Shown here piece by piece: positions 1-4,831 of a stretch of DNA of 7,421 nt (positions within the stretch are counted from its first letter, which is position 1; every line of letters begins with the position of its first letter). A program made the position numbers and the translations under genes. The DNA is taken from positions 1 to 7,421 of the forward strand of contig JACRBO010000072.1 of the NCBI GenBank assembly GCA_016219235.1, in the 5' to 3' direction. Origin of the DNA: Chloroflexota bacterium. Its GTDB lineage: Bacteria; Chloroflexota; Anaerolineae; Fen-1058. Under the pieces are notes generated by a model. That model ran no database searches and was not told the origin of the DNA. It saw nothing but the letters and a program-made list of their open reading frames with translations.

Positions 1-380
1 AATCGCTGCGCGATGCCGCGCTGTGGGAAGACGTCAAGGACAAGCTCAAGAGTCCGGCGCTGGAACTGTCCCTGGGTCAGCAGCAGCGGCTGTGCATCGC
101 GCGCGTGCTGGCCGTCAAGACGGAAGTGATCTTGATGGACGAGCCGTGCTCGGCGCTCGATCCGATCGCGACGTTGAAGATCGAAGAGTTGATGCAGGAT
201 TTGAAGCAGAAGTACACCATCGTCATCGTCACGCACAACATGCAGCAGGCCGCGCGCGCCAGCGATTTTACCGGCTTCTTCTGGCTGGGCGAACTCGTCG
301 AGTTTGGCGAGACGCGCCAACTGTTTACCAAGCCCACGAAGAAACAGACCGAGGATTACATCACGGGAAGATTTGGCTAA
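1..380 (+). CDS. pstB: Phosphate ABC transporter ATP-binding protein PstB, C-terminal part
   Basis: The reading frame is open from the window edge (first full codon at 3) to TAA at 378-380 and gives the last 125 or so residues; the start and Walker A lie upstream. Visible parts, in order, are the ABC signature ([16 protein letters not shown]), the Walker B/D-loop ([13 protein letters not shown]), the H-loop region ([15 protein letters not shown]) and the tail [13 protein letters not shown], which is characteristic of PstB. In this family the ATPase dimer drives high-affinity phosphate uptake through PstCA on the cytoplasmic face of the membrane. The signature reads LSLGQ rather than the textbook LSGGQ; the rest of the motif is intact, so the protein is probably functional. 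It is likely the distal gene of a pst operon lying to the left. No U-tract terminator follows; a palindromic repeat block begins 3 bases after the stop. Confidence 0.96.
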   Translation, partial: SLRDAALWEDVKDKLKSPALELSLGQQQRLCIARVLAVKTEVILMDEPCSALDPIATLKIEELMQDLKQKYTIVIVTHNMQQAARASDFTGFFWLGELVEFGETRQLFTKPTKKQTEDYITGRFG

Positions 381-383
381 ATG

Positions 384-530
384 GGAGCATCCCGCCCGGC
401 GCGCCGCCGCTCTGCGGACACGGCGTGAGCGGAACGCAGTGGGGTCGAAGGATGCGCTCCGGCGGGAAATCTAGCCTGATCCGCATCCTTCGACTGCGCA
501 GCGGAAAAGCACGCTGCTCCGCTCAGGGCG
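384..530. repeat. Palindromic intergenic repeat block, copy A
   Basis: This non-coding block is built from nested inverted repeats. GTCGAAGGATGCG at 444-456 pairs perfectly with CGCATCCTTCGAC at 482-494. TGAGCGGA at 426-433 pairs with TCCGCTCA at 518-525. TCCCGCC at 390-396 pairs with GGCGGGA at 461-467. It shares GGAGCATCCCG and GTCGAAGGA, in the same order and orientation, with the block at 1738-1845. This makes it an interspersed REP-like element rather than a one-off hairpin. It separates pstB from the convergent minus-strand gene and may act as a transcription barrier or RNA stabiliser. Confidence 0.7.
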
Positions 531-555
531 CTTGTCCGAGAATATTTCGGACAGG
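531..555. terminator. Hairpin between convergent genes (no U-tract)
   Basis: TGTCCGA at 533-539 pairs with TCGGACA at 547-553. The stem extends to about 10 bp with G-U pairs at both ends, around an A/T-rich loop. It begins 2 bases beyond the stop codon of the minus-strand gene, where a terminator or 3'-end stabiliser for that gene would sit. Neither strand has a T-run after the stem, so intrinsic termination is uncertain. Confidence 0.45.
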
Positions 556-556
556 A

Positions 557-1402
557 TTACGCCAGATCAAAGTGGTCACCCCGACACGCATATCGATCAT
601 GCATCTCCACAATTCGCGCCACATCAGATGGCATACTCGCTGAGCGAAATTGCTTCACCAGTTTGCAGGTCGTATAGCGATTGGCCGCGTATTCATACGT
701 CCGCTCCCATTGCCGTTGAGCCATCTCAGCCCCCGTCGTCGGCCACGGATAGCGTGACGGCGGATTGGGCGTGCCGCATCGCCACGGCTTCGGCGTCAGG
801 CGCGCGCGGAAACATTCCTGAGCGCGGCACAACCTCACGTACAACGGATCGCTGTTCAAACTCTTCAACACATCCGTACTGCCCGGATCGATCGGATCGA
901 ATAGTTCGTTCGTGATCAGGCCGCGCAGACCGCCGAACGTACGATACACGCGCATACTCCACTGCGGATTGCGCCGCGCCCATTCCTCGATGCGCGCCAG
1001 ATGATCGGCCTCCGGTGATGACGGGGCTTTGCCGCTCAACTGCCGCAGCCTGGCTGATAGCCCGCCCGACTTCGCTTCAAAATCGATGTCGATGAACATG
1101 ACGCGCGCCGCATTCAAAATCAGCGCACCGTACGAGTTGCGCGTCACGACGGCGCTCTCGCGGCCATCGCTGCTCGTGATCGATTCGATGATTTCTTCAC
1201 GCAGCGGTCGATCAGCATAGCCATATCGATCGAGATCCTCGAACGACGTAAAACGTGCGGCCATTTCGCGCGCTCGTGCATCGGCGGCCTGAGCGGCATC
1301 CGTTTGACTGGTGTCTGACCAGCGCCAGAAAGTGAGATCGAATTCGCCCCGGTCGCCGCGCACTCTGGCCGTGCTTTTCGCCCAGTATTTCGGGATTTTC
1401 AT
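557..1402 (-). CDS. Conserved protein of unknown function (281 aa)
   Basis: The protein starts MKIPKYWAKSTARV. The open frame extends 34 codons further upstream, but ATG at 1402-1400 is preferred because a perfect GGAGG (1412-1408) lies 5 nt before it and the extra codons run through an inverted repeat. Stretches that look conserved are KIPKYWAK at the start, RPLREE near residue 67, a hydrophobic segment ending FIDIDF near residue 105, YRTFGGLRGLIT near residue 155, and LCRAQECFRARLTPKPWRCG near residue 195. The end is MHDRYACRGDHFDLA. It resembles a widespread family of uncharacterised bacterial proteins that begin KIPKYWAK; this is from memory, not a search. No signal peptide or membrane segment is evident. 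The hhhDhD pattern (FIDIDF) and several Cys residues would be compatible with metal binding, but I cannot assign a fold or reaction. It is convergent with pstB and divergent from panB, with no operon partner in view. Confidence 0.82.
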   Translation of the reverse strand: MKIPKYWAKSTARVRGDRGEFDLTFWRWSDTSQTDAAQAADARAREMAARFTSFEDLDRYGYADRPLREEIIESITSSDGRESAVVTRNSYGALILNAARVMFIDIDFEAKSGGLSARLRQLSGKAPSSPEADHLARIEEWARRNPQWSMRVYRTFGGLRGLITNELFDPIDPGSTDVLKSLNSDPLYVRLCRAQECFRARLTPKPWRCGTPNPPSRYPWPTTGAEMAQRQWERTYEYAANRYTTCKLVKQFRSASMPSDVARIVEMHDRYACRGDHFDLA

Positions 1403-1407
1403 CGCAG

Positions 1408-1412
1408 CCTCC
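1408..1412 (-). promoter_or_regulatory. Shine-Dalgarno site fixing the start of the minus-strand gene
   Basis: On the minus strand GGAGG is followed by 5 nt (CTGCG) and then ATG at 1402-1400. No comparable site precedes the more upstream in-frame ATG at 1504, so this site sets the start codon. Confidence 0.8.
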
Positions 1413-1418
1413 GTGTCA

Positions 1419-1482
1419 AAACCTGTCAGGTGGCGCACGGCATTTGAACACCCCATCAATCTTTGCGCCACCTGACAGGTTT
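1419..1482. repeat. Perfect 19-bp inverted repeat with 26-nt spacer
   Basis: AAACCTGTCAGGTGGCGCA (1419-1437) is the exact reverse complement of 1464-1482. Each arm also contains an 11-bp near-palindrome: ACCTGTCAGGT at 1421-1431 and ACCTGACAGGT at 1470-1480, with centres about 49 bp apart. It lies in the 5' leader of the minus-strand gene, just downstream of that gene's candidate promoter. It could be a pair of operator sites, an mRNA hairpin, or a small palindromic element. Read on the minus strand, the second arm runs into TTTT, so a weak attenuator is also possible. Confidence 0.8.
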
Positions 1483-1488
1483 CTGTCC

Positions 1489-1517
1489 ATTGTACCATCG
1501 TCATATCTGCGCTATAA
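1489..1517 (-). promoter_or_regulatory. Candidate promoter of the minus-strand hypothetical gene
   Basis: On the minus strand TGGTACAAT forms an extended -10 (TACAAT at 1494-1489 with TG one base upstream). A poor -35 (TTATAG at 1517-1512) lies at 17-bp spacing. Transcription would begin near 1482, the outer edge of the inverted repeat. The -10 overlaps the -35 of the plus-strand promoter, so the two should compete for polymerase. Confidence 0.4.
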
Positions 1518-1518
1518 T
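1490..1518 (+). promoter_or_regulatory. Sigma-70-type promoter for the panB leader
   Basis: TTGTAC (1490-1495) and a consensus TATAAT (1513-1518) are separated by the optimal 17 bp. Transcription would start near 1525, giving a 5' leader of about 365 nt before panB, or a short RNA of about 165 nt if transcription stops at the terminator ending at 1692. It is the best promoter-like sequence in the window. Confidence 0.65.
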
Positions 1519-1524
1519 TCCAGT

Positions 1525-1692
1525 GCCGCTGACTTCGCCATACAACGAGCAGCGAGCGTGGTTAGTAAGTTAGTGGAGTAGTGTGGTAGTTCGCTTGGAT
1601 CACGATCATGTGACCGAGACGCAAGCCAGATTAAATCAGTGCGCCTCTCTCACGCCCGATCGGTGATCCAACCCGATCGGGTGTTTTGTTTC
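1525..1692 (+). ncRNA. Candidate structured panB leader RNA (attenuator or riboswitch-like) or small RNA
   Basis: No convincing ORF lies here, yet the segment runs from a consensus promoter to an intrinsic terminator and ends 198 nt before panB. A hairpin is visible: GCTTG (1593-1597) with CAAGC (1622-1626), and inside it G1598-C1614 plus TCAC (1600-1603) with GTGA (1610-1613), leaving A1599 bulged. TTGGATCAC (1595-1603) is also perfectly complementary to GTGATCCAA (1663-1671) in the terminator loop, giving a possible alternative pairing. The 5' part (1558-1590) is rich in G and T with recurring TAG/GAG triplets and looks single-stranded. The pan RNA motif, a hairpin with bulged A residues, is known upstream of pantothenate genes in Chloroflexi, Firmicutes and deltaproteobacteria. 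Position and phylum fit, but I cannot confirm the consensus. The alternative is an independent small RNA. Confidence 0.45.
1652..1692 (+). terminator. Intrinsic terminator upstream of panB
   Basis: CCCGATCGG (1655-1663) pairs perfectly with CCGATCGGG (1673-1681) around a 9-nt loop. It extends outward by a G-T wobble, C-G and A-T pair, then runs into TTTTGTTT (1684-1691). This is a canonical rho-independent terminator reading in the panB direction. Because panB is the next gene, it would either end a small RNA or act as a regulated attenuator. Confidence 0.75.
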
Positions 1693-1737
1693 ACGACCGT
1701 CACACCGCACTGCACGCAGTGGGTGCAAGTGTTGCGA

Positions 1738-1845
1738 GGAGCATCCCGAGCGAAGCACAGCGGAGTCGAAGGACGCGACGAAGCAACCTCCTGCCAACGA
1801 TACCGAGATTGCTTCGCCGCGATACGGCCGCTGCTCGCAATGACG
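1738..1845. repeat. Palindromic intergenic repeat block, copy B
   Basis: The block carries GGAGCATCCCG (1738-1748) and GTCGAAGGA (1765-1773), both shared with the block at 384-530. It is joined to a second palindrome: 1775-1790 (GCGACGAAGCAACCTC) pairs with 1805-1820 at 14 of 16 positions. It ends CTCGCAATGACG, a typical edge of GAAGCAA/TTGCTTC interspersed repeats. It occupies most of the gap between the terminator and the panB ribosome site, so it would be part of any read-through panB mRNA. Confidence 0.65.
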
Positions 1846-1890
1846 AAAAACTTACGACCTACTATCAGCATGATCTGAAGGAGAGTCAAC

Positions 1891-2763
1891 ATGGACCGCA
1901 AAAAAGTTTCCATCCCGCATTTGCACGCCAAGAAGCAGCGCGGCGAACCCATCAGCATGATCACCGCGTATGATTACCCTGGTGCACTGGCCGTCGATGA
2001 AGCCGGTGTCGATCTAATCCTCGTCGGCGATTCGCTGGGCATGGCCGTGCTGGGCTACGAATCTACCGTGCCCGTCACGATGGACGAGATGATCAGCCAC
2101 ACCACCGCCGTCAAACGCGGCACCCGGTACGCGCACATCGTCGGCGATATGCCCTTCCTGTCATATCAAGTCGATGTGAAAGAAGCCGTGCGCAACGCTG
2201 GACGTTTCCTCAAAGAAGCGGGCGCAGATTCGGTCAAACTGGAAGGCGGCGCGGAGATGGCCCCGACGGTGAAAGCGATCGTGGACGCGGGCATCGCCGT
2301 GATGGGCCACATCGGCCTGACGCCGCAATCCGCATCGAAGTTGGGCGGCTATCGGGTGCAGGGCAAAACCCGATCGGGCGCGCACAAACTTCTCGACGAT
2401 GCGCTCGCTTTGCAAGCCGCCGGCGCTTACGCCATCGTGCTGGAGACCACGCCAGCGCGCGTCAGCGAATTCGTCTCAAAGCAGCTTACCATCCCGACGA
2501 TCGGCATCGGCGCGGGCGCGGGCTGCGATGGGCAGGTGCTGGTCTTTCACGATCTGCTGGGCTACTTCGATCGCTTCTCGCCCAAACACAACAAACGCTA
2601 CGCCAACATCAAGCCGATCATCGTCGAGGCCGTGAAGCAGTACGTGAACGAAGTCAGCACGCGCGCCTTCCCCACTGTCGAAAACTCCTTCGCCATCGAC
2701 GACGCGGAGTTTGAGGCGTTTGTTGACTCTGTCCCGCCGTCTCTCCGTCCCTCCGTCGACTGA
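1891..2763 (+). CDS. panB: 3-methyl-2-oxobutanoate (ketopantoate) hydroxymethyltransferase PanB
   Basis: PanB is the first committed enzyme of pantothenate synthesis. It transfers a hydroxymethyl group from 5,10-methylene-tetrahydrofolate to 2-oxoisovalerate, giving ketopantoate, in the cytoplasm. The 290 residues cover the whole TIM-barrel family. Metal ligands are D47 (LILVGDSLGM), D86 (VGDMPF) and E118 (VKLEGG); K116 contributes to substrate binding and E185 (VLETTP) matches the catalytic Glu. HIGLTPQ (140-146) and the IGIGAGAGCDGQVLVFHDLLG segment are also classic. The start is set by AAGGAGAG ending 5 nt before ATG. The last 12 residues (DSVPPSLRPSVD) are low-complexity, lie beyond the conserved fold, and are encoded by a C/T-rich repeat that can pair with the panE ribosome site. 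It is the first gene of the plus-strand cluster, 32 bases before panE. Confidence 0.97.
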   Translation: MDRKKVSIPHLHAKKQRGEPISMITAYDYPGALAVDEAGVDLILVGDSLGMAVLGYESTVPVTMDEMISHTTAVKRGTRYAHIVGDMPFLSYQVDVKEAVRNAGRFLKEAGADSVKLEGGAEMAPTVKAIVDAGIAVMGHIGLTPQSASKLGGYRVQGKTRSGAHKLLDDALALQAAGAYAIVLETTPARVSEFVSKQLTIPTIGIGAGAGCDGQVLVFHDLLGYFDRFSPKHNKRYANIKPIIVEAVKQYVNEVSTRAFPTVENSFAIDDAEFEAFVDSVPPSLRPSVD

Positions 2764-2793
2764 GGGATAGAGAAACAGAGCGAAGGAGAGACG
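2727..2793 (+). promoter_or_regulatory. Alternative hairpins across the panB stop and panE ribosome site
   Basis: CGTCTCTCC (2738-2746), in the last codons of panB, is perfectly complementary to GGAGAGACG (2785-2793), which contains the panE Shine-Dalgarno. TCCCTC (2748-2753) can pair inside it with GAGGGA (2762-2767). A competing stem, CTCTGT (2727-2732) with ACAGAG (2775-2780), would leave the Shine-Dalgarno free. A ribosome finishing panB would melt the first structure, so this is a plausible translational-coupling device. This is inferred from pairing only. Confidence 0.45.
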
Positions 2794-2795
2794 AA

Positions 2796-3812
2796 ATGCA
2801 GATTTCAATTATCGGCACCGGGGCGATGGCGACGCTCTTCGCGGCGCGATTATCGGATGTGTCGGATGTCGCCATGATCGGCTCGTGGCGCGAGGCATTG
2901 GACGCGATCCGCGAGCACGGTATCACCATCGACGGCGATAGCTGCTGTCACAGCATCCACACCGCCGCCGATCCCGACGACGCGCCCGCCGCCGATCTCG
3001 CCATCGTGTTGACCAAAGCCTACAAAACAGCGGTCGCCGCCGAAGTCGCCGCGAAGACGCTCAAGCCCGATGGCGTAGCGCTGACCCTGCAGAACGGCCT
3101 GGGCAACATCGAGATTTTATCCGCGCAGGTGGGTGTGGATCGGGCGATGCAGGGCGTGACGATGCAAGGAGCGACGCTGCTCGCGCCGGGACACATCCGC
3201 ACCAGCGGACGCGGCGCAACGCATCTGGGCTACGTCCCGATCGAACTGGCCGCCCCCAGTGATTGGTCCGCGCACCATCATGCCTATGAGATCACGGCGC
3301 TGCTGAATTCGGCGGGCCTGAAGGCGCAGCTCAGCGCCGACATCGACGGACTGGTGTGGGGCAAAGTGATCATCAACGCGGCCATCAATCCGTTGACGGC
3401 GATCCTGCGCATCCCCAACGGCGCGCTCGTCGAGAGTGAAGACACGATCGAGTTGATGAAGGCCGCCGCATTAGAGGCCGCCGCCGTCGCGGCTGCGCTG
3501 GGCATCCGCCTGCCCTATCCTGATCCCGTCGAGCGTGTGAAGCAAGTCGCCACGCTCACGGCCACCAACTTCTCGTCGATGCTGCAGGATGTGCTGAATC
3601 AACGGCTAACGGAGATCGATGCGATCAATGGTAAAATCGTCGAACAAGGTCACGCGTTGGGCGCGCCCACACCGATCAACTCGGCGCTGACTTCGCTGGT
3701 GCGGGCGATTCAAAACAACTATGCCGCTGTAGGGAACGCCGAGAACGCAAAGAAGGAACTGGCGCAAGCGCTCAAGACGACGGGCCAGGCTAAAAGTGGT
3801 GTGCTACAATAA
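2796..3812 (+). CDS. panE: 2-dehydropantoate 2-reductase (ketopantoate reductase) PanE
   Basis: PanE reduces ketopantoate to pantoate with NADPH, the step after PanB. The 338-residue protein begins with a Rossmann dinucleotide site (IIGTGAMATLFAARL, residues 5-19); the third Gly of GxGxxG is Ala here. The family motifs LTKAYKT and LQNGLGN follow. The C-terminal helical domain carries WGKVIINAAINPLTAI with K190 and N194, equivalent to the catalytic Lys and Asn of the E. coli enzyme. It also carries TEIDAINGKIV with E273 at the substrate-binding Glu. It is somewhat longer than the roughly 300-residue E. coli protein. GGAGAG lies 5 nt before ATG, and translation may be coupled to panB. The stop at 3810-3812 overlaps a candidate -10 element for the following toxin-antitoxin pair. 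Confidence 0.95.
   Translation: MQISIIGTGAMATLFAARLSDVSDVAMIGSWREALDAIREHGITIDGDSCCHSIHTAADPDDAPAADLAIVLTKAYKTAVAAEVAAKTLKPDGVALTLQNGLGNIEILSAQVGVDRAMQGVTMQGATLLAPGHIRTSGRGATHLGYVPIELAAPSDWSAHHHAYEITALLNSAGLKAQLSADIDGLVWGKVIINAAINPLTAILRIPNGALVESEDTIELMKAAALEAAAVAAALGIRLPYPDPVERVKQVATLTATNFSSMLQDVLNQRLTEIDAINGKIVEQGHALGAPTPINSALTSLVRAIQNNYAAVGNAENAKKELAQALKTTGQAKSGVLQ
3802..3810 (+). promoter_or_regulatory. Candidate extended -10 promoter before the AbrB/PIN pair
   Basis: TGCTACAAT (extended -10 TGn plus TACAAT at 3805-3810) sits in the last codons of panE, 33 nt before the antitoxin ATG. No good -35 is present at 17 bp. It would allow the toxin-antitoxin pair, and genes beyond it, to be transcribed independently of the panB promoter. 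Confidence 0.35.
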
Positions 3813-3842
3813 GTGTGGGGTCGTTTGTTGAGGTGAAAGATC

Positions 3843-4397
3843 ATGACCACAGCCATGCCAATCATGCCGGTAAGCATTGAACAACTGGCCATCGCCATTC
3901 GCCAGATGAGCCTGGCCGATCGAAAACGCCTGCTCGATCTGGCGCCTGAATTGCGCGAAACCGCGACTTCCCAGCCGCGCACGCTGCAAGAAGCCCGGGC
4001 GTCTGCCGAATACACTCAGGCGGTCGTCCAGACAGTGTTGGGTAACGAGCGTCTCTCGGCTGATACCCCGTTTATTAATGGTTTTACGCTGGGGCAGTAT
4101 CTCGATCTGCCCGATGAACGTCGCGCCCGAATGTGGGACAGGAGGACGAGCATGACGCTGATTGTCAGGAGTGCCGCCGAGGACGCCATCACCATTCCAC
4201 TGCGCTTGATGAATGCGCTGAAACTGCGCGAGGGCGATGAAGTGAAGGCCATTGTCGACGGCGAAATGCTGCGCCTGGCGCACCTGGATCAATTTCTGAG
4301 TCTGCGAGGCGCACTGGCCGACGATGAAGGTTTTGACGAGGCACTGAAAGCCAATCAACAGGGCTGGCAAGCATGGACGAAAGCCGAATCTGCCTAG
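3843..4397 (+). CDS. AbrB-type antitoxin with an extra N-terminal region (partner of the PIN toxin)
   Basis: This 184-residue protein has two parts. Residues 1-103 are a helical region (SIEQLAIAIRQMSLADRKRLLDLAPEL, later FINGFTLGQYLDLPDERRARMW) of a kind often found in short proteins beside PIN toxins. Residues 104-184 are a swapped-hairpin AbrB/SpoVT-like DNA-binding domain (DAITIPLRLMNALKLREGDEVKAIVDG) with an acidic/aromatic tail (LADDEGFDEALKANQQGWQAW) that would clamp the toxin. In VapBC systems such an antitoxin neutralises the RNase and represses its own operon. AGGTGA precedes the ATG by 6 nt. A second, stronger ribosome site (AGGAGG, 4140-4145) lies 6 nt before in-frame ATG 4152, so an 81-residue AbrB-only product is likely, or may be the true antitoxin. 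The 3' end overlaps the toxin gene by 25 nt. Confidence 0.8.
   Translation: MTTAMPIMPVSIEQLAIAIRQMSLADRKRLLDLAPELRETATSQPRTLQEARASAEYTQAVVQTVLGNERLSADTPFINGFTLGQYLDLPDERRARMWDRRTSMTLIVRSAAEDAITIPLRLMNALKLREGDEVKAIVDGEMLRLAHLDQFLSLRGALADDEGFDEALKANQQGWQAWTKAESA
4140..4154 (+). promoter_or_regulatory. Internal Shine-Dalgarno and in-frame ATG inside the antitoxin gene
   Basis: AGGAGG at 4140-4145 is followed by 6 nt and ATG at 4152-4154, in the same frame as the longer ORF. It is a closer match to consensus than the site at the annotated start. It falls exactly at the junction between the N-terminal region and the AbrB domain, giving an 81-residue protein of usual VapB size. Confidence 0.65.
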
Positions 4398-4786
4398 ACA
4401 CCAGTATGTTGATCGCGTATCTGCGCGGACAAGAGTCGGCGGCGACGGCGGTTGAACGCGCCGTAAGAAATTCAATCTGCTACGTGACCGCCGTCACCGT
4501 GTACGAATTGCTGTTTGGCATGGCGCGCGCCCGTAGACAGATCGGCGGCGAAAACGCACTTCTCAACGCCATGTTGGTAGCTCCGTTTGACGATCGATCC
4601 GCCCGGCGCGCGGCCCGGCTACATGCTGACCTGTTGCGCAACAACCATGATATTGGCGTGAAAGACACGCTCATTGCAGCGACTTGTCTGGAGTATGCCC
4701 TGCCCCTGCTAACCCTGAACGATCGGCACTTCGGGCAGGTGCCGGACCTGCAGATTGTTACACCAACCGAGTTCCTCGCGGCATAG
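4373..4786 (+). CDS. vapC: PIN-domain ribonuclease toxin, VapC family
   Basis: The 137 residues form a single PIN domain of normal VapC length. Acidic residues that would bind Mg2+ are D9 (ICLDTSMLIAYL), E45 (TVYELLFGMAR), D98 (DIGVKDTLIAATC) and D117 in TLNDRHFGQV. The end, VPDLQIVTPTEFLAA, is typical of the family. VapC toxins cleave RNA, often tRNA or rRNA loops, and slow growth when the antitoxin is degraded; the target of this one cannot be read from sequence. The gene starts 25 nt inside the antitoxin gene, a tight overlap that couples translation. All expected catalytic positions are present, so it is probably active. It is followed 45 nt later by proS. Confidence 0.93.
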   Translation: MDESRICLDTSMLIAYLRGQESAATAVERAVRNSICYVTAVTVYELLFGMARARRQIGGENALLNAMLVAPFDDRSARRAARLHADLLRNNHDIGVKDTLIAATCLEYALPLLTLNDRHFGQVPDLQIVTPTEFLAA

Positions 4787-4831
4787 CACAGCGCCACACT
4801 GGTTGCAAACACTTTGGCACACAGGAGAATT

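Noticed and set aside
60..80. LSLGQ signature as evidence of a defective PstB
   Set aside because: The surrounding signature, Walker B and H-loop are intact, and variation at the third signature residue is tolerated in ABC ATPases.
23..643. 206-codon ORF overlapping pstB in another frame
   Set aside because: It runs out of frame through the conserved PstB coding sequence and the palindromic repeat, and its translation is Arg/Gly-rich with no family features.
1403..1504. Longer N-terminus for the minus-strand gene starting at ATG 1504
   Set aside because: The extra 34 codons read through the inverted repeat and the candidate promoter region. The GGAGG before ATG 1402 marks the real start.
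1547..1589. TRAP binding site based on GAG/TAG triplets
   Set aside because: The spacers range from 0 to 6 nt rather than a regular 2-3 nt, and there are too few triplets; kept only as a low-interest observation.
1558..1613. Tiny leader ORFs (GTG 1558 to TAG 1581; ATG-TGA at 1608-1613)
   Set aside because: Neither has a ribosome site at proper spacing, and both are too short to support as genes.
1616..1627. Similarity of GACGCAAGCC to the conserved GACGCAAAGCC of the cyclic di-GMP-I riboswitch
   Set aside because: The other conserved blocks of that riboswitch (such as GGGCAAACC and the tetraloop receptor helix) are absent, so the match looks like chance.
1555..1635. tRNA-like stretch (TAGTGTGGTAGTTCGCTTGG) in the panB leader
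   Set aside because: There is no T-arm with GGTTCGANTCC, no paired acceptor stem and no 5-bp anticodon stem with a 7-nt loop.
1525..1692. T-box leader upstream of panB
   Set aside because: The AGGGTGGNACCGCG antiterminator consensus is missing, and panB is not a normal T-box target.
4814..4831. TTG start adding six residues to ProS
   Set aside because: The codons overlap the AGGAGA ribosome site of ATG 4832, and the protein from 4832 starts as the family does.
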